Source: an uncultured Oscillospiraceae bacterium (GTDB taxonomy: Bacteria > Bacillota > Clostridia > Oscillospirales > Oscillospiraceae). From it: 17,254 nucleotides of DNA. The stretch lies in contig CAKTEZ010000030.1 of the NCBI GenBank assembly GCA_934553255.1, positions 1 through 17,254 of the forward strand. Direction: 5' to 3'. Position numbers and translations under genes: made by a program. The first letter of the stretch is position 1. Each line of letters opens with the position of its first letter. The notes below the pieces were generated by a model. That model saw nothing but the letters and a program-made list of their open reading frames with translations. It was not told the DNA's origin and searched no databases. This document shows positions 1 through 6,210 of this stretch, piece by piece.

Positions 1-74
1 CAGTAGAAAAATTCCTTCCACTGGTCGGCCATCACGCCGCCAGCCGCGCCCGCGATCGCTTTGATCAGTCCCAT
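1..74 (-). CDS. SPFH-domain protein, YdjI/virion-core-like (5' end only)
   Basis: Only the first 24 codons are inside the window; the gene runs off the left edge. The start is an ATG whose complement lies at 72-74, preceded by AAGGGAG about 10 nt upstream. The translated N-terminus reads MGLIKAIAGAAGGVMADQWK and continues EFFY. From memory of the family, this is the characteristic opening of the bacterial SPFH-domain proteins often annotated as virion core protein or YdjI-like, which usually carry C-terminal zinc ribbons; none of that part is visible here. SPFH proteins scaffold membrane microdomains. The gene is divergent from the TetR regulator at 298 and shares its 223-bp intergenic region, so common control is possible. 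The family call rests on a short peptide. Confidence 0.7.
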   Translation of the reverse strand, partial: MGLIKAIAGAAGGVMADQWKEFFY

Positions 75-212
75 CGTAAAAAAACTCCCTTCTGATTTTT
101 TGGGGTCGTGCTTTGCTTACCTACAGATTAGCAGAATTCCAGTCAAAACGCAACGCCCTTTTCCGCTGCATGGCAAGGTTTCGTCATTTGGCGTCAGAAA
201 AGCGGAACGAAT

Positions 213-231
213 TTTTGAATATTGTTCAAAA
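213..231. promoter_or_regulatory. Perfect palindrome, candidate TetR operator
   Basis: The sequence is TTTTGAA-N5-TTCAAAA, two perfect 7-bp arms around a 5-bp centre. It lies just upstream of the -35 of the tetR promoter, between two divergent genes. TetR dimers commonly bind palindromes of this size next to their own gene. Binding by the neighbouring regulator is inferred from position only. Confidence 0.45.
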
Positions 232-237
232 TAGACA

Positions 238-266
238 TTGCATTTAAGAAAACGCTCTTGTATAAT
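238..266 (+). promoter_or_regulatory. Sigma-A-type promoter of the tetR operon
   Basis: A perfect -10 TATAAT lies at 261-266, with a weak -35 TTGCAT at 238-243 and a 17-bp spacer. Transcription would start near 273, leaving a leader of about 25 nt that holds the GGAAAGGGGG ribosome binding site (281-290). The weak -35 next to an upstream palindrome fits a regulated promoter. Confidence 0.6.
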
Positions 267-297
267 TTGAACCCTATTCAGGAAAGGGGGCGGCGGC

Positions 298-954
298 ATG
301 GCGAGAAAACCGATGATCGAGGGCGGCACGAAAAAGCGCATTCTTGAGGTCGGCGCGCGGCAGATCTTCGAGCGCGGCTACGAGGCCGCGAGCATCCGCG
401 GCATCATGCAGGAGGTCGGCGGCGAGGTCGGCTTGTTCTACTACTATTACAAGACGAAGGACGATTTGTTCACCGATGTGTTAGACCACTTCTTCGAGCC
501 GTATCGGAAGGACTTTGAGGCGCTTGCCGTCGAGGCAAAGGAGAAGCCCTATCAGGCGCTGCTGCGGTATTTCAGCTACATCAAGCGCGAGGTGCGCGCC
601 TTCCGTGCGAAATATGAGGGGAATATGCACCGCACGGTCCGCTGGGCGATCCGCGAGCAGACGCTCACGGTCATCGAGCCGTATCTGGAGGATATTATCC
701 GCACGCTCATGACCTTCGGCGCGAAGCCAAAAATGGAGCCGCACACCATGGCGATCTTCCTTGCTCACGGCGTGGGAAGCTGCATTCTCCACGAGGACGC
801 GGACTGGGTGGATAAGGCGACGGACGACATTCGCCGTACGGTCAATCTTATGATGGGACTGGACGAGGAGACATCCCGAAAAATGTTTGAAAGCGCGGAC
901 GGCGAAGAATTTGTTCCGCCCGCGATGGAAGGAGAAAAGAAAAATGAAGTGTAA
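298..954 (+). CDS. TetR/AcrR-family transcriptional regulator
   Basis: This 218-residue protein has the usual TetR length. Residues about 12-66 form the N-terminal DNA-binding domain: KKRILEVGARQIFERGYEA, then the helix-turn-helix segment ASIRGIMQEVG and the FYYYYKTKDDLF stretch, which matches the family's conserved Y-H/Y-F-x-x-K-x-x-L pattern. The rest is a helical ligand and dimer domain with no diagnostic motif, so the effector is unknown. The ATG is preceded by GGAAAGGGGG at good spacing. The 3' end overlaps the start of the next gene by 11 nt, so the two are probably translationally coupled and the regulator likely controls its partner. A palindrome at 213-231 is a candidate autoregulatory operator. 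The family call is firm; the target is inferred. Confidence 0.9.
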   Translation: MARKPMIEGGTKKRILEVGARQIFERGYEAASIRGIMQEVGGEVGLFYYYYKTKDDLFTDVLDHFFEPYRKDFEALAVEAKEKPYQALLRYFSYIKREVRAFRAKYEGNMHRTVRWAIREQTLTVIEPYLEDIIRTLMTFGAKPKMEPHTMAIFLAHGVGSCILHEDADWVDKATDDIRRTVNLMMGLDEETSRKMFESADGEEFVPPAMEGEKKNEV

Positions 955-2095
955 GAAATCGGTATCCCTGTTCCTTTGCCTGCTGCTGGCGCTGGCGCTT
1001 GCCGTGCCGGCCTGCGCCGCGTTCGAGGATGTTTTTGCCAACGGCTCTGCCGACGGTGCGCGCGACGGCTCGCTGTTTCTTTCGGGAGAGAGCGTACGGA
1101 GCGGTGCCGCGGTGAACGGCGTGCTGCTCGCCGCGGGCAGGACCGTCGGCGTGAACGGTACAGGAGCGTATGTCATGGCCGCCGGCTATGAGGTGACGCT
1201 CGGCGGCACGGTGGAGAACGATGCATTCCTTGCGGGCTACAGCGTCGGCGTGAGCGGCACGGCGCAGCGCGACTTGTTTGCCGCAGGTCAGAGCATCACG
1301 GTGAACGGCACGGTGGGACGTGACCTCTACGCCGCGGCCAACACCGTCACCATCACCGGTACGGTCGGCGGCGACATGTACATCAGCGCCGAGAGCGTCG
1401 TCATCGGCGACGGCGCCAAGATCGGCGGGCGGCTGCACTGCAATGCAGGCGCTCTGCGCTCCGTACCCGACGGCATTGCGGACAGCGCTGAGCTTTACGA
1501 CGAGCCGGACAGCGGCGACATGGGTGTGAGCGTTGCGATCCCCGACGACGAGCCGAGCGCCGGCAGCATCGTGCTGCGTAAGGCGATGAGCTTTGCGGGC
1601 GTCCTGCTGATCGCCTTCGTCCTGCTGTGGCTCACGCCGCTGTGGGAAACGGTCGATGAGAAGTACAACGGCGCGCCGTTCGGCAAATACGCCAAGGCGT
1701 TCGGCATCGGCTTTGCCGTGATGGCGGGCGTGCCGCTCGCGGCGATCCTGCTGTTTATCTCGGCGGTCGGCGTGCGCCTTGCGTTCATCGTGCTGTTCCT
1801 CTACGCCGCGGCGTTCATCGCAGCGCCCGTGTTCCTCGGCTTCTTCCTCGGCGCACTCCTCTGGCGCGGGGCGATGAAGAAAGCGCCGTGCTATTACGCG
1901 GAGCTTGCCATCGGCCTTCTGATCTGGCGGCTGGCAGCCTGTGTGCCGGGGCTGTCCTTCGTGGTCGGCCTTGTTGCGGCGCCGCTTGGCCTTGGTGTCG
2001 TGACGCTCCTGCTCGGCAAGGGCAGACGCTCTGCTGCGGCAGAGCAGCTTCCCGCCGCGCAGACGGCGGACGCGCCGGAAACGACAAACGAATAA
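944..2095 (+). CDS. Exported bactofilin-like beta-repeat protein with C-terminal membrane domain
   Basis: This is a 383-residue protein if translation starts at the ATG at 944, which has GGAAGGAG at 927-934 and opens directly into a signal peptide (MKCKK, a Leu/Ala-rich core, then a PACAA cleavage region near residue 26). An upstream in-frame ATG at 887 would bury that signal. Residues 41-159 are seven tandem 17-residue repeats of the type RDLFAAGQSITVNGTVG, the pattern of a bactofilin-like right-handed beta helix. An acidic linker (about 176-206) leads to hydrophobic segments near 214-234, 252-275, 279-306 and 319-357, then a short polar tail. It resembles proteins annotated as polymer-forming cytoskeletal protein that carry a membrane domain. 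The repeat region should face outside the cell. It overlaps the TetR gene by 11 nt. A Cys at residue 24 is preceded by VPA, a poor lipobox, so lipidation is unlikely. The specific function is unknown. Confidence 0.8.
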   Translation: MKCKKSVSLFLCLLLALALAVPACAAFEDVFANGSADGARDGSLFLSGESVRSGAAVNGVLLAAGRTVGVNGTGAYVMAAGYEVTLGGTVENDAFLAGYSVGVSGTAQRDLFAAGQSITVNGTVGRDLYAAANTVTITGTVGGDMYISAESVVIGDGAKIGGRLHCNAGALRSVPDGIADSAELYDEPDSGDMGVSVAIPDDEPSAGSIVLRKAMSFAGVLLIAFVLLWLTPLWETVDEKYNGAPFGKYAKAFGIGFAVMAGVPLAAILLFISAVGVRLAFIVLFLYAAAFIAAPVFLGFFLGALLWRGAMKKAPCYYAELAIGLLIWRLAACVPGLSFVVGLVAAPLGLGVVTLLLGKGRRSAAAEQLPAAQTADAPETTNE

Positions 2096-2112
2096 GAGAG
2101 CGAAAAGAAGCG

Positions 2113-2145
2113 GTGGCGGGTCCGACACAAGGTCGGACCCGCCAC
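2113..2145. terminator. Strong hairpin between convergent genes
   Basis: Perfect 14-bp arms GTGGCGGGTCCGAC and GTCGGACCCGCCAC enclose a 5-nt loop. It starts 17 nt after the stop of the beta-repeat protein gene and lies 16 nt beyond the stop of the minus-strand transporter gene. Reading the plus strand, no T-run follows it. Reading the minus strand, a short CTTCTTTTC stretch follows, so termination is more likely for the minus-strand transcript. On the plus strand it may only stabilise the 3' end. Confidence 0.65.
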
Positions 2146-2161
2146 TATCTCAAAAAAAGGC

Positions 2162-3925
2162 TCATTCCGCGGCCATGCGGGAGGGAAGCGCGTATTTGCG
2201 GGCATAGCGGTCGAATTCCTGCCGGAAGTTCGCATCCCCGCCCTTTGCCGCGCGCAGGGTCTCGTGGAGATTAAGGTTGTGCCGGCCTGCGTCGATGACG
2301 CAGCCCGCAATGTTCGAGCAGTGGTCGGAGGTGCGCTCCAGACCGGTGAGCAGATCGGAGAGGACAAAGCCCGCTTCGATGCTGCACACGCCTTGCTGCA
2401 TGCGCAGAATGTGGCGGGTACGCATGCGCTCCTTGAGCGTATCGATGACCTCCTCGAGCGGCTCGACCTCGGCGGCGAGCGCCATGTCGCGCTGCTCAAA
2501 ACAGTGCAGCGCGAGGCCGAGGATCTCGCGGATAGCGCCGGACAGCACGGCCAGCTCCGCGGCAGCGTCCGCGGAGAAGGAAAGTCCCTTGCTCCGCAGC
2601 TCCTCCGCGGCCTCTAGCACATTTACCGCGTGGTCGGAGATGCGCTCGAAGTCGCCGATGGACTTCAGCAGCGCCGTGGCCTCCTCGCTTTCCGCGGTTC
2701 CCATGCGCTGTGTGCTGAGCTTGACGAGATAGGTGCCGAGAATATCCTCATAGTGGTCGCAAAGATCCTCGTCCTGCCGGATGCTGTCAGCCAGCGCGGG
2801 GGTATAGGCGGAGAACGCGGTCAGGGAGTTTTTCAGCGACTGCACGGCCGCCTCGGCCATTTCGCCCGCCACGGCGCGGCTGCGCTCCAGCGCGAGCGAG
2901 GGCGTCGCGAGCAGACGCTCGTCCAGCTCGGCGGTCCGCTCGGGGAGCGCGGCGTCCGGCACGAGGCGAATGGCCAGCTTTTCCAGCAAGCCGCCCGCGG
3001 GCAGAAGCATGGCGGTGCAGAGCAGGTTGAACAGCGAGTGCGCCACGGCGATGCCGGTGCGCGTGGCGGCATCGTCAAACAGCGGGGGAGCGAGGATCGC
3101 GCGCACGGCGCAGAAAACGGTCAGCAGCACGGCCACGCCGATGACATTGAACATCAGGTGGACCACGGCGGCGCGGCGGGCGTTCTTGTTCGTGCCGATG
3201 GAGGAGAGCAGCGCGGTGACCGTCGTGCCGATGTTCTGCCCCATGATGATGGGGATGGCTGCCGCATAGCTGACCGCACCGGTGGCGGAGAGCGCCTGCA
3301 GAATGCCGACGGAGGCGGAGCTGGACTGGATGATGCCCGTCAGCACCGCGCCCGCGAGAACGCCGAGGATCGGATTTTTGAAAGCAAGAAAGAGCTCTGT
3401 GAACGCAGGCACGTCCTTCAATCCCGCCACCGCGCCGCTCATGGTCTCCATGCCGAACATGAGCGTGGCGAAGCCGAGGAGGATGACGCCGGTGTCCTTT
3501 TTCTTCGCGTCCTTGCAGAACATATAAAAGACGATGCCGAGCAGCGCGAGAACAGGCGTGAACGAGGACGGCTTCAAAAGCCGGACCCAGACATTGGAGC
3601 TGTCGATGTCGCCGAGGCTCAGGAGCCACGCCGTAACGGTGGTGCCGACGTTCGCACCCATGATGACATTGATGGCCTGCCGCAGCGTCATCAGGCCGGA
3701 GTTCACGAAGCCGACGACCATCACGGTGGTCGCCGAGGAGCTTTGAATGATGGCGGTCACGCCCAGGCCGGTGAGAAAACCGACGAGCGGCCGGCCGGTC
3801 ATCCGGTCGAGCAGCGAACGGAGCCTGCTGCCCGCGCGCCGCTCCAGCGCCTGCCCCATCAGGCTCATGCCGAAGAGGAACAGCGAAAGTCCGCCGAGCA
3901 TCGTCAGCGCGTTGAAAATATCCAT
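2162..3925 (-). CDS. Na+/phosphate cotransporter family protein with PhoU-like domain
   Basis: This 587-residue membrane protein belongs to the NptA / Na/Pi-cotransporter II family. The transport part has two inverted copies of the family signature: Q61-SSSATT followed by GANVGTTVTA (90-99), and Q200-SSSAS followed by GQNIGTTVTA. Hydrophobic segments fill residues 1 to about 320. From about 345 to 560 the protein is helical, charged and PhoU-like, with paired acidic and His residues that in the family bind metal. Bacterial members couple sodium to phosphate uptake; the PhoU part is thought to sense or regulate phosphate. The start ATG (complement 3923-3925) has AAGGAAG six bases upstream. It is a single-gene unit with its own promoter (3970-3997), divergent from the RNA methyltransferase operon. 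Other substrates are possible for this family. Confidence 0.92.
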   Translation of the reverse strand: MDIFNALTMLGGLSLFLFGMSLMGQALERRAGSRLRSLLDRMTGRPLVGFLTGLGVTAIIQSSSATTVMVVGFVNSGLMTLRQAINVIMGANVGTTVTAWLLSLGDIDSSNVWVRLLKPSSFTPVLALLGIVFYMFCKDAKKKDTGVILLGFATLMFGMETMSGAVAGLKDVPAFTELFLAFKNPILGVLAGAVLTGIIQSSSASVGILQALSATGAVSYAAAIPIIMGQNIGTTVTALLSSIGTNKNARRAAVVHLMFNVIGVAVLLTVFCAVRAILAPPLFDDAATRTGIAVAHSLFNLLCTAMLLPAGGLLEKLAIRLVPDAALPERTAELDERLLATPSLALERSRAVAGEMAEAAVQSLKNSLTAFSAYTPALADSIRQDEDLCDHYEDILGTYLVKLSTQRMGTAESEEATALLKSIGDFERISDHAVNVLEAAEELRSKGLSFSADAAAELAVLSGAIREILGLALHCFEQRDMALAAEVEPLEEVIDTLKERMRTRHILRMQQGVCSIEAGFVLSDLLTGLERTSDHCSNIAGCVIDAGRHNLNLHETLRAAKGGDANFRQEFDRYARKYALPSRMAAE

Positions 3926-3969
3926 GGTGATCTTCCTTACCCTTTACATTTCTTTTCCCATCTTTGACC

Positions 3970-3997
3970 AGAATACAGCGTAACGGGGGAACGTCAA
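3970..3997 (-). promoter_or_regulatory. Sigma-A-type promoter of the Na/Pi cotransporter gene
   Basis: On the minus strand the -35 is TTGACG (complement at 3992-3997) and the -10 is TATTCT (complement at 3970-3975), with a 16-bp spacer. It lies about 45 bp upstream of the start codon, whose ribosome binding site is AAGGAAG. No PhoB/PhoP-type direct repeats were recognised nearby. Confidence 0.5.
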
Positions 3998-4113
3998 ATC
4001 CGTCACCGTGGTTTTGTAAAATCTATGTAAAACGCAAAAGAACGGAGCAGGCGCTTTCTGTGAACCGCAACAGCCGCAGAGATTTTTTAACGCAAAATGG
4101 CGAAAACCGCGGC

Positions 4114-4142
4114 TTGACATTTGCATGGCATGCTTATATGAT
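4114..4142 (+). promoter_or_regulatory. Strong sigma-A promoter of the methyltransferase-dprA-topA-trmFO-plsX operon
   Basis: The -35 is a perfect TTGACA (4114-4119) and the -10 is TATGAT (4137-4142), with an ideal 17-bp spacer. The spacer holds the palindrome GCATG-G-CATGC (4123-4133). The -10 is inside a second palindrome, ATGATA-AGG-TATCAT (4138-4152), which reaches the expected start of transcription near 4149. A TATAAT at 4156-4161 has no good -35 and is probably not used. Confidence 0.75.
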
Positions 4143-4152
4143 AAGGTATCAT
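4123..4152. promoter_or_regulatory. Two palindromes inside the promoter, candidate operators
   Basis: GCATG-G-CATGC (4123-4133) lies between -35 and -10. ATGATA-AGG-TATCAT (4138-4152) covers the -10 and the start region. Proteins bound here would block RNA polymerase. The symmetry is visible in the sequence; the regulatory role is inferred. Confidence 0.4.
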
Positions 4153-4209
4153 TTCTATAATGCGGTTTTATCGCCAAAAATATGCAGACGAAAGCGAGGG
4201 GAGCGGAGC

Positions 4210-4971
4210 ATGACCGTGGAACACATCACCAGCCGACAGAACGCGCTGATGACGCACCTGCGAAAACTGAACGGCTCCCGCGCTTACCGTGAGCGCTGCG
4301 GAGAATATCTCTGCGACGGTGTGAAGCTGCTTGACGAGGCGATCAAATGGAACGCGCCGCTCACGGCGGTCGTCTTTTCCGAGGGCGTGGAGTCGCCCGC
4401 CGTTCCGGATGGCGTGCGTGTCGTGCAGGTGCCGGCCGACGTGATGAAGTCGGTCAGCCCCATGGAGACGCCGCAGGGCGCGCTTTTCACCGTGCGCCTG
4501 CCGGACGCCGCGCTGCCGGAGACGCTGACGGGGACGCACTATCTGATCCTCGATGGTGTGCAGGACCCGGGCAACATCGGCACGGTGCTGCGGACGGCGG
4601 ACGCCTTTGACTGCGACGGTGTGTTTCTGGTGAACGCCTGCGCCGACCCCTATGGCCCCAAGGCGGCGCGCGCTACGATGGGCGCGGTCTTCCGCCGTCC
4701 GGTGTATCAGTGTACGTTCGGCGCGCTGTGCGCGCTGCTCGACCGGAGCGGCCTGCCGCTCTACGGCGCGGCGCTGCGCGACGACACGGTGTCCCTGCGG
4801 GACGCCGACCTTTCCCGCGCGGCGGTCGCCGTCGGCAGCGAGGGACGCGGTCTGAGCGCGGAGGTCCTCGCACGCTGTGAAAGGACGATCAAAATTCCCA
4901 TGTCCTCCCGCTGCGAATCGCTCAACGCGGCCATGGCCGCGGGCGTTCTGCTGTGGGAGACATACCGGTAG
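4210..4971 (+). CDS. TrmH/SpoU-family RNA 2'-O-methyltransferase
   Basis: This 253-residue protein has the knotted SPOUT fold signature motifs: LILDGVQDPGNIGTVLRTAD near the middle (motif 1, with the RNA-binding N and R), GSEGRGL at 209-215 (motif 2) and IPMSSRCESLNAAMAAG near 230-245 (motif 3). An N-terminal substrate-binding part (HITSRQNALMTHLRKLN) is also typical. Such enzymes use S-adenosylmethionine to methylate a ribose 2'-OH in rRNA or tRNA; the exact nucleotide cannot be read from sequence, so no symbol is given. The ATG at 4210 follows GAGGGGAG. An upstream in-frame ATG at 3964 would lie before the promoter and start within unrelated sequence. It is the first gene of the operon and ends 17 nt before dprA. 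Confidence 0.9.
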   Translation: MTVEHITSRQNALMTHLRKLNGSRAYRERCGEYLCDGVKLLDEAIKWNAPLTAVVFSEGVESPAVPDGVRVVQVPADVMKSVSPMETPQGALFTVRLPDAALPETLTGTHYLILDGVQDPGNIGTVLRTADAFDCDGVFLVNACADPYGPKAARATMGAVFRRPVYQCTFGALCALLDRSGLPLYGAALRDDTVSLRDADLSRAAVAVGSEGRGLSAEVLARCERTIKIPMSSRCESLNAAMAAGVLLWETYR

Positions 4972-4988
4972 AGAGGAGGGGCGCGGAC

Positions 4989-6197
4989 ATGGCGGGACTG
5001 AAATACTGGATCTGGCTGAGCGAGTGCAAGGGACTGACGAACCGCTCCCGCGCCCTGCTGCTCGACCACTTCGGCTCGCCGGAGGACGCGTATTACGCGG
5101 ACGCAGCGGAGTACGCGCTGGTCGAGGGACTGGCGAAAAAGCAGCTGGAGCTGCTCGCGGACAAGTCCACCGCGGCGGCGGACAAAATTCTCGGCGACTG
5201 CCAGCGGCTGGGCCTGCGCGTGCTGACGATGCAGGACGCGGACTACCCCGCGCGGCTGCGGAACATCTTTGAGCCGCCCTGCGTGCTGTACGTCAAGGGG
5301 ACGCTGCCCGCGTTCGATGAGGAGGTCGCCGTGGCGATGGTCGGCACGCGCGCCTGCACGCCCTACGGCACGAGCTGCGCGGAAAAGCTTGCCTACGGCC
5401 TTGCCCGACAGGGGGCGCTCGTTGTCTCCGGCGCGGCGCGCGGCATCGATTCGGCGGCGCACCGCGGCGCGCTCCGCGCGGGCGGCGTGACCGTTGCCGT
5501 GCTGGGCAACGGGCTGGATGTTGTCTATCCCGAGGAAAACGCGAGCCTTTATCGCGATATTGCCGCCGCCGGTGCGCTGCTTTCGGAGTACCCGCCGGGG
5601 ACGGCGGCGGAGGGCTGGCACTTTCCCATTCGCAACCGCATCATCAGCGGTCTGTGCCTTGCGACCGTGGTGGTCGAGGCGCCGCTCGAGCGCTCCGGCG
5701 CGCTCATTACGGCGAATACCGCGCTGGAGCAGGGACGCGACGTGTTCGCGGTCCCGGGTCCCATCGACGCGCCCATGAGCCGCGGCTGCAACCGCCTGAT
5801 CGCGGACGGCGCGGGCCTGGTGAGTGAGGGTTGGGATGTCCTGCGCGAGTATGAGAGCCGGTACCCGCATAAGATACTGGGCGAGCGGGTCGAGCTGCCG
5901 CACACGCTGGGCTATCAGGCGCGGACGGAGCAGGAGGACGCGAGGCGGGAGGCACCGCCCGCGAAGGCGGAGACGCTGCCGACGCTTGACCTGAGCGCCG
6001 ACCACGGCTTGACGGACGATCAGCTTGCGCTGCTGCGCGCGCTGCGTGAGGGCGAGAAGCAGGTGGACGATCTCATCGAGCTGACGCAGATCCCGACCCG
6101 CCGCGTCCTCTCGGCGCTGACGATGCTGGAGCTGGACGGCTACGCCGCGCAGAACGGCGGCAAGCGGTTTTCCCTTTTGGTGGAATTAAAGGAATGA
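4989..6197 (+). CDS. dprA: DNA processing protein DprA/Smf
   Basis: This 402-residue protein binds single-stranded DNA that has entered the cell and loads RecA during transformation; the family is also widespread in bacteria not known to transform. The N-terminal helical SAM-like part covers about 1-75. The Rossmann-type DprA domain follows, with GTRACTPYG (from G119), SGAARGID (147-154), AVLGNGLDVVYP, FPIRNRIISGL and DVFAVPG, and SRGCNRLIADGA at its end. After a variable linker (about 305-340), a winged-helix domain (about 340-395, QVDDLIELTQIPTRRVLSAL) closes the protein. The ATG at 4989 has AGGAGGGG at 4974-4981; an in-frame ATG at 4953 lies inside the upstream gene and lacks such a site. 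It ends 13 nt before topA, an order common in Firmicutes. Confidence 0.96.
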   Translation: MAGLKYWIWLSECKGLTNRSRALLLDHFGSPEDAYYADAAEYALVEGLAKKQLELLADKSTAAADKILGDCQRLGLRVLTMQDADYPARLRNIFEPPCVLYVKGTLPAFDEEVAVAMVGTRACTPYGTSCAEKLAYGLARQGALVVSGAARGIDSAAHRGALRAGGVTVAVLGNGLDVVYPEENASLYRDIAAAGALLSEYPPGTAAEGWHFPIRNRIISGLCLATVVVEAPLERSGALITANTALEQGRDVFAVPGPIDAPMSRGCNRLIADGAGLVSEGWDVLREYESRYPHKILGERVELPHTLGYQARTEQEDARREAPPAKAETLPTLDLSADHGLTDDQLALLRALREGEKQVDDLIELTQIPTRRVLSALTMLELDGYAAQNGGKRFSLLVELKE

Positions 6198-6210
6198 GGA
6201 GTTAAAAAGC

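Larger units (their letters stand above)
4099..4175. repeat. Inverted repeat flanking the methyltransferase operon promoter
   Basis: The left arm GGCGAAAACCGC (4099-4110) and right arm GCGGTTTTATCGCC (4162-4175) are inverted copies that differ only by a 2-nt insertion in the right arm. They sit on either side of the -35 and -10 elements (4114-4142), one just upstream and one just inside the transcribed leader. The layout suits a two-site operator, but no binding protein is identified. Confidence 0.45.

Noticed and set aside
76..146. Promoter for the SPFH gene on the minus strand
   Set aside because: TTGACT with a 17-bp spacer is followed only by TAGGTA, and TTGCGT only by TAATCT; both -10 matches are too poor to list.
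117..341. 74-codon minus-strand frame in the SPFH-tetR gap
   Set aside because: It crosses into the tetR gene, has no recognisable domain, and covers the promoter and palindrome of tetR.
3944..4177. 77-codon minus-strand frame in the 3926-4209 gap
   Set aside because: It overlaps two divergent promoters and has no family resemblance.
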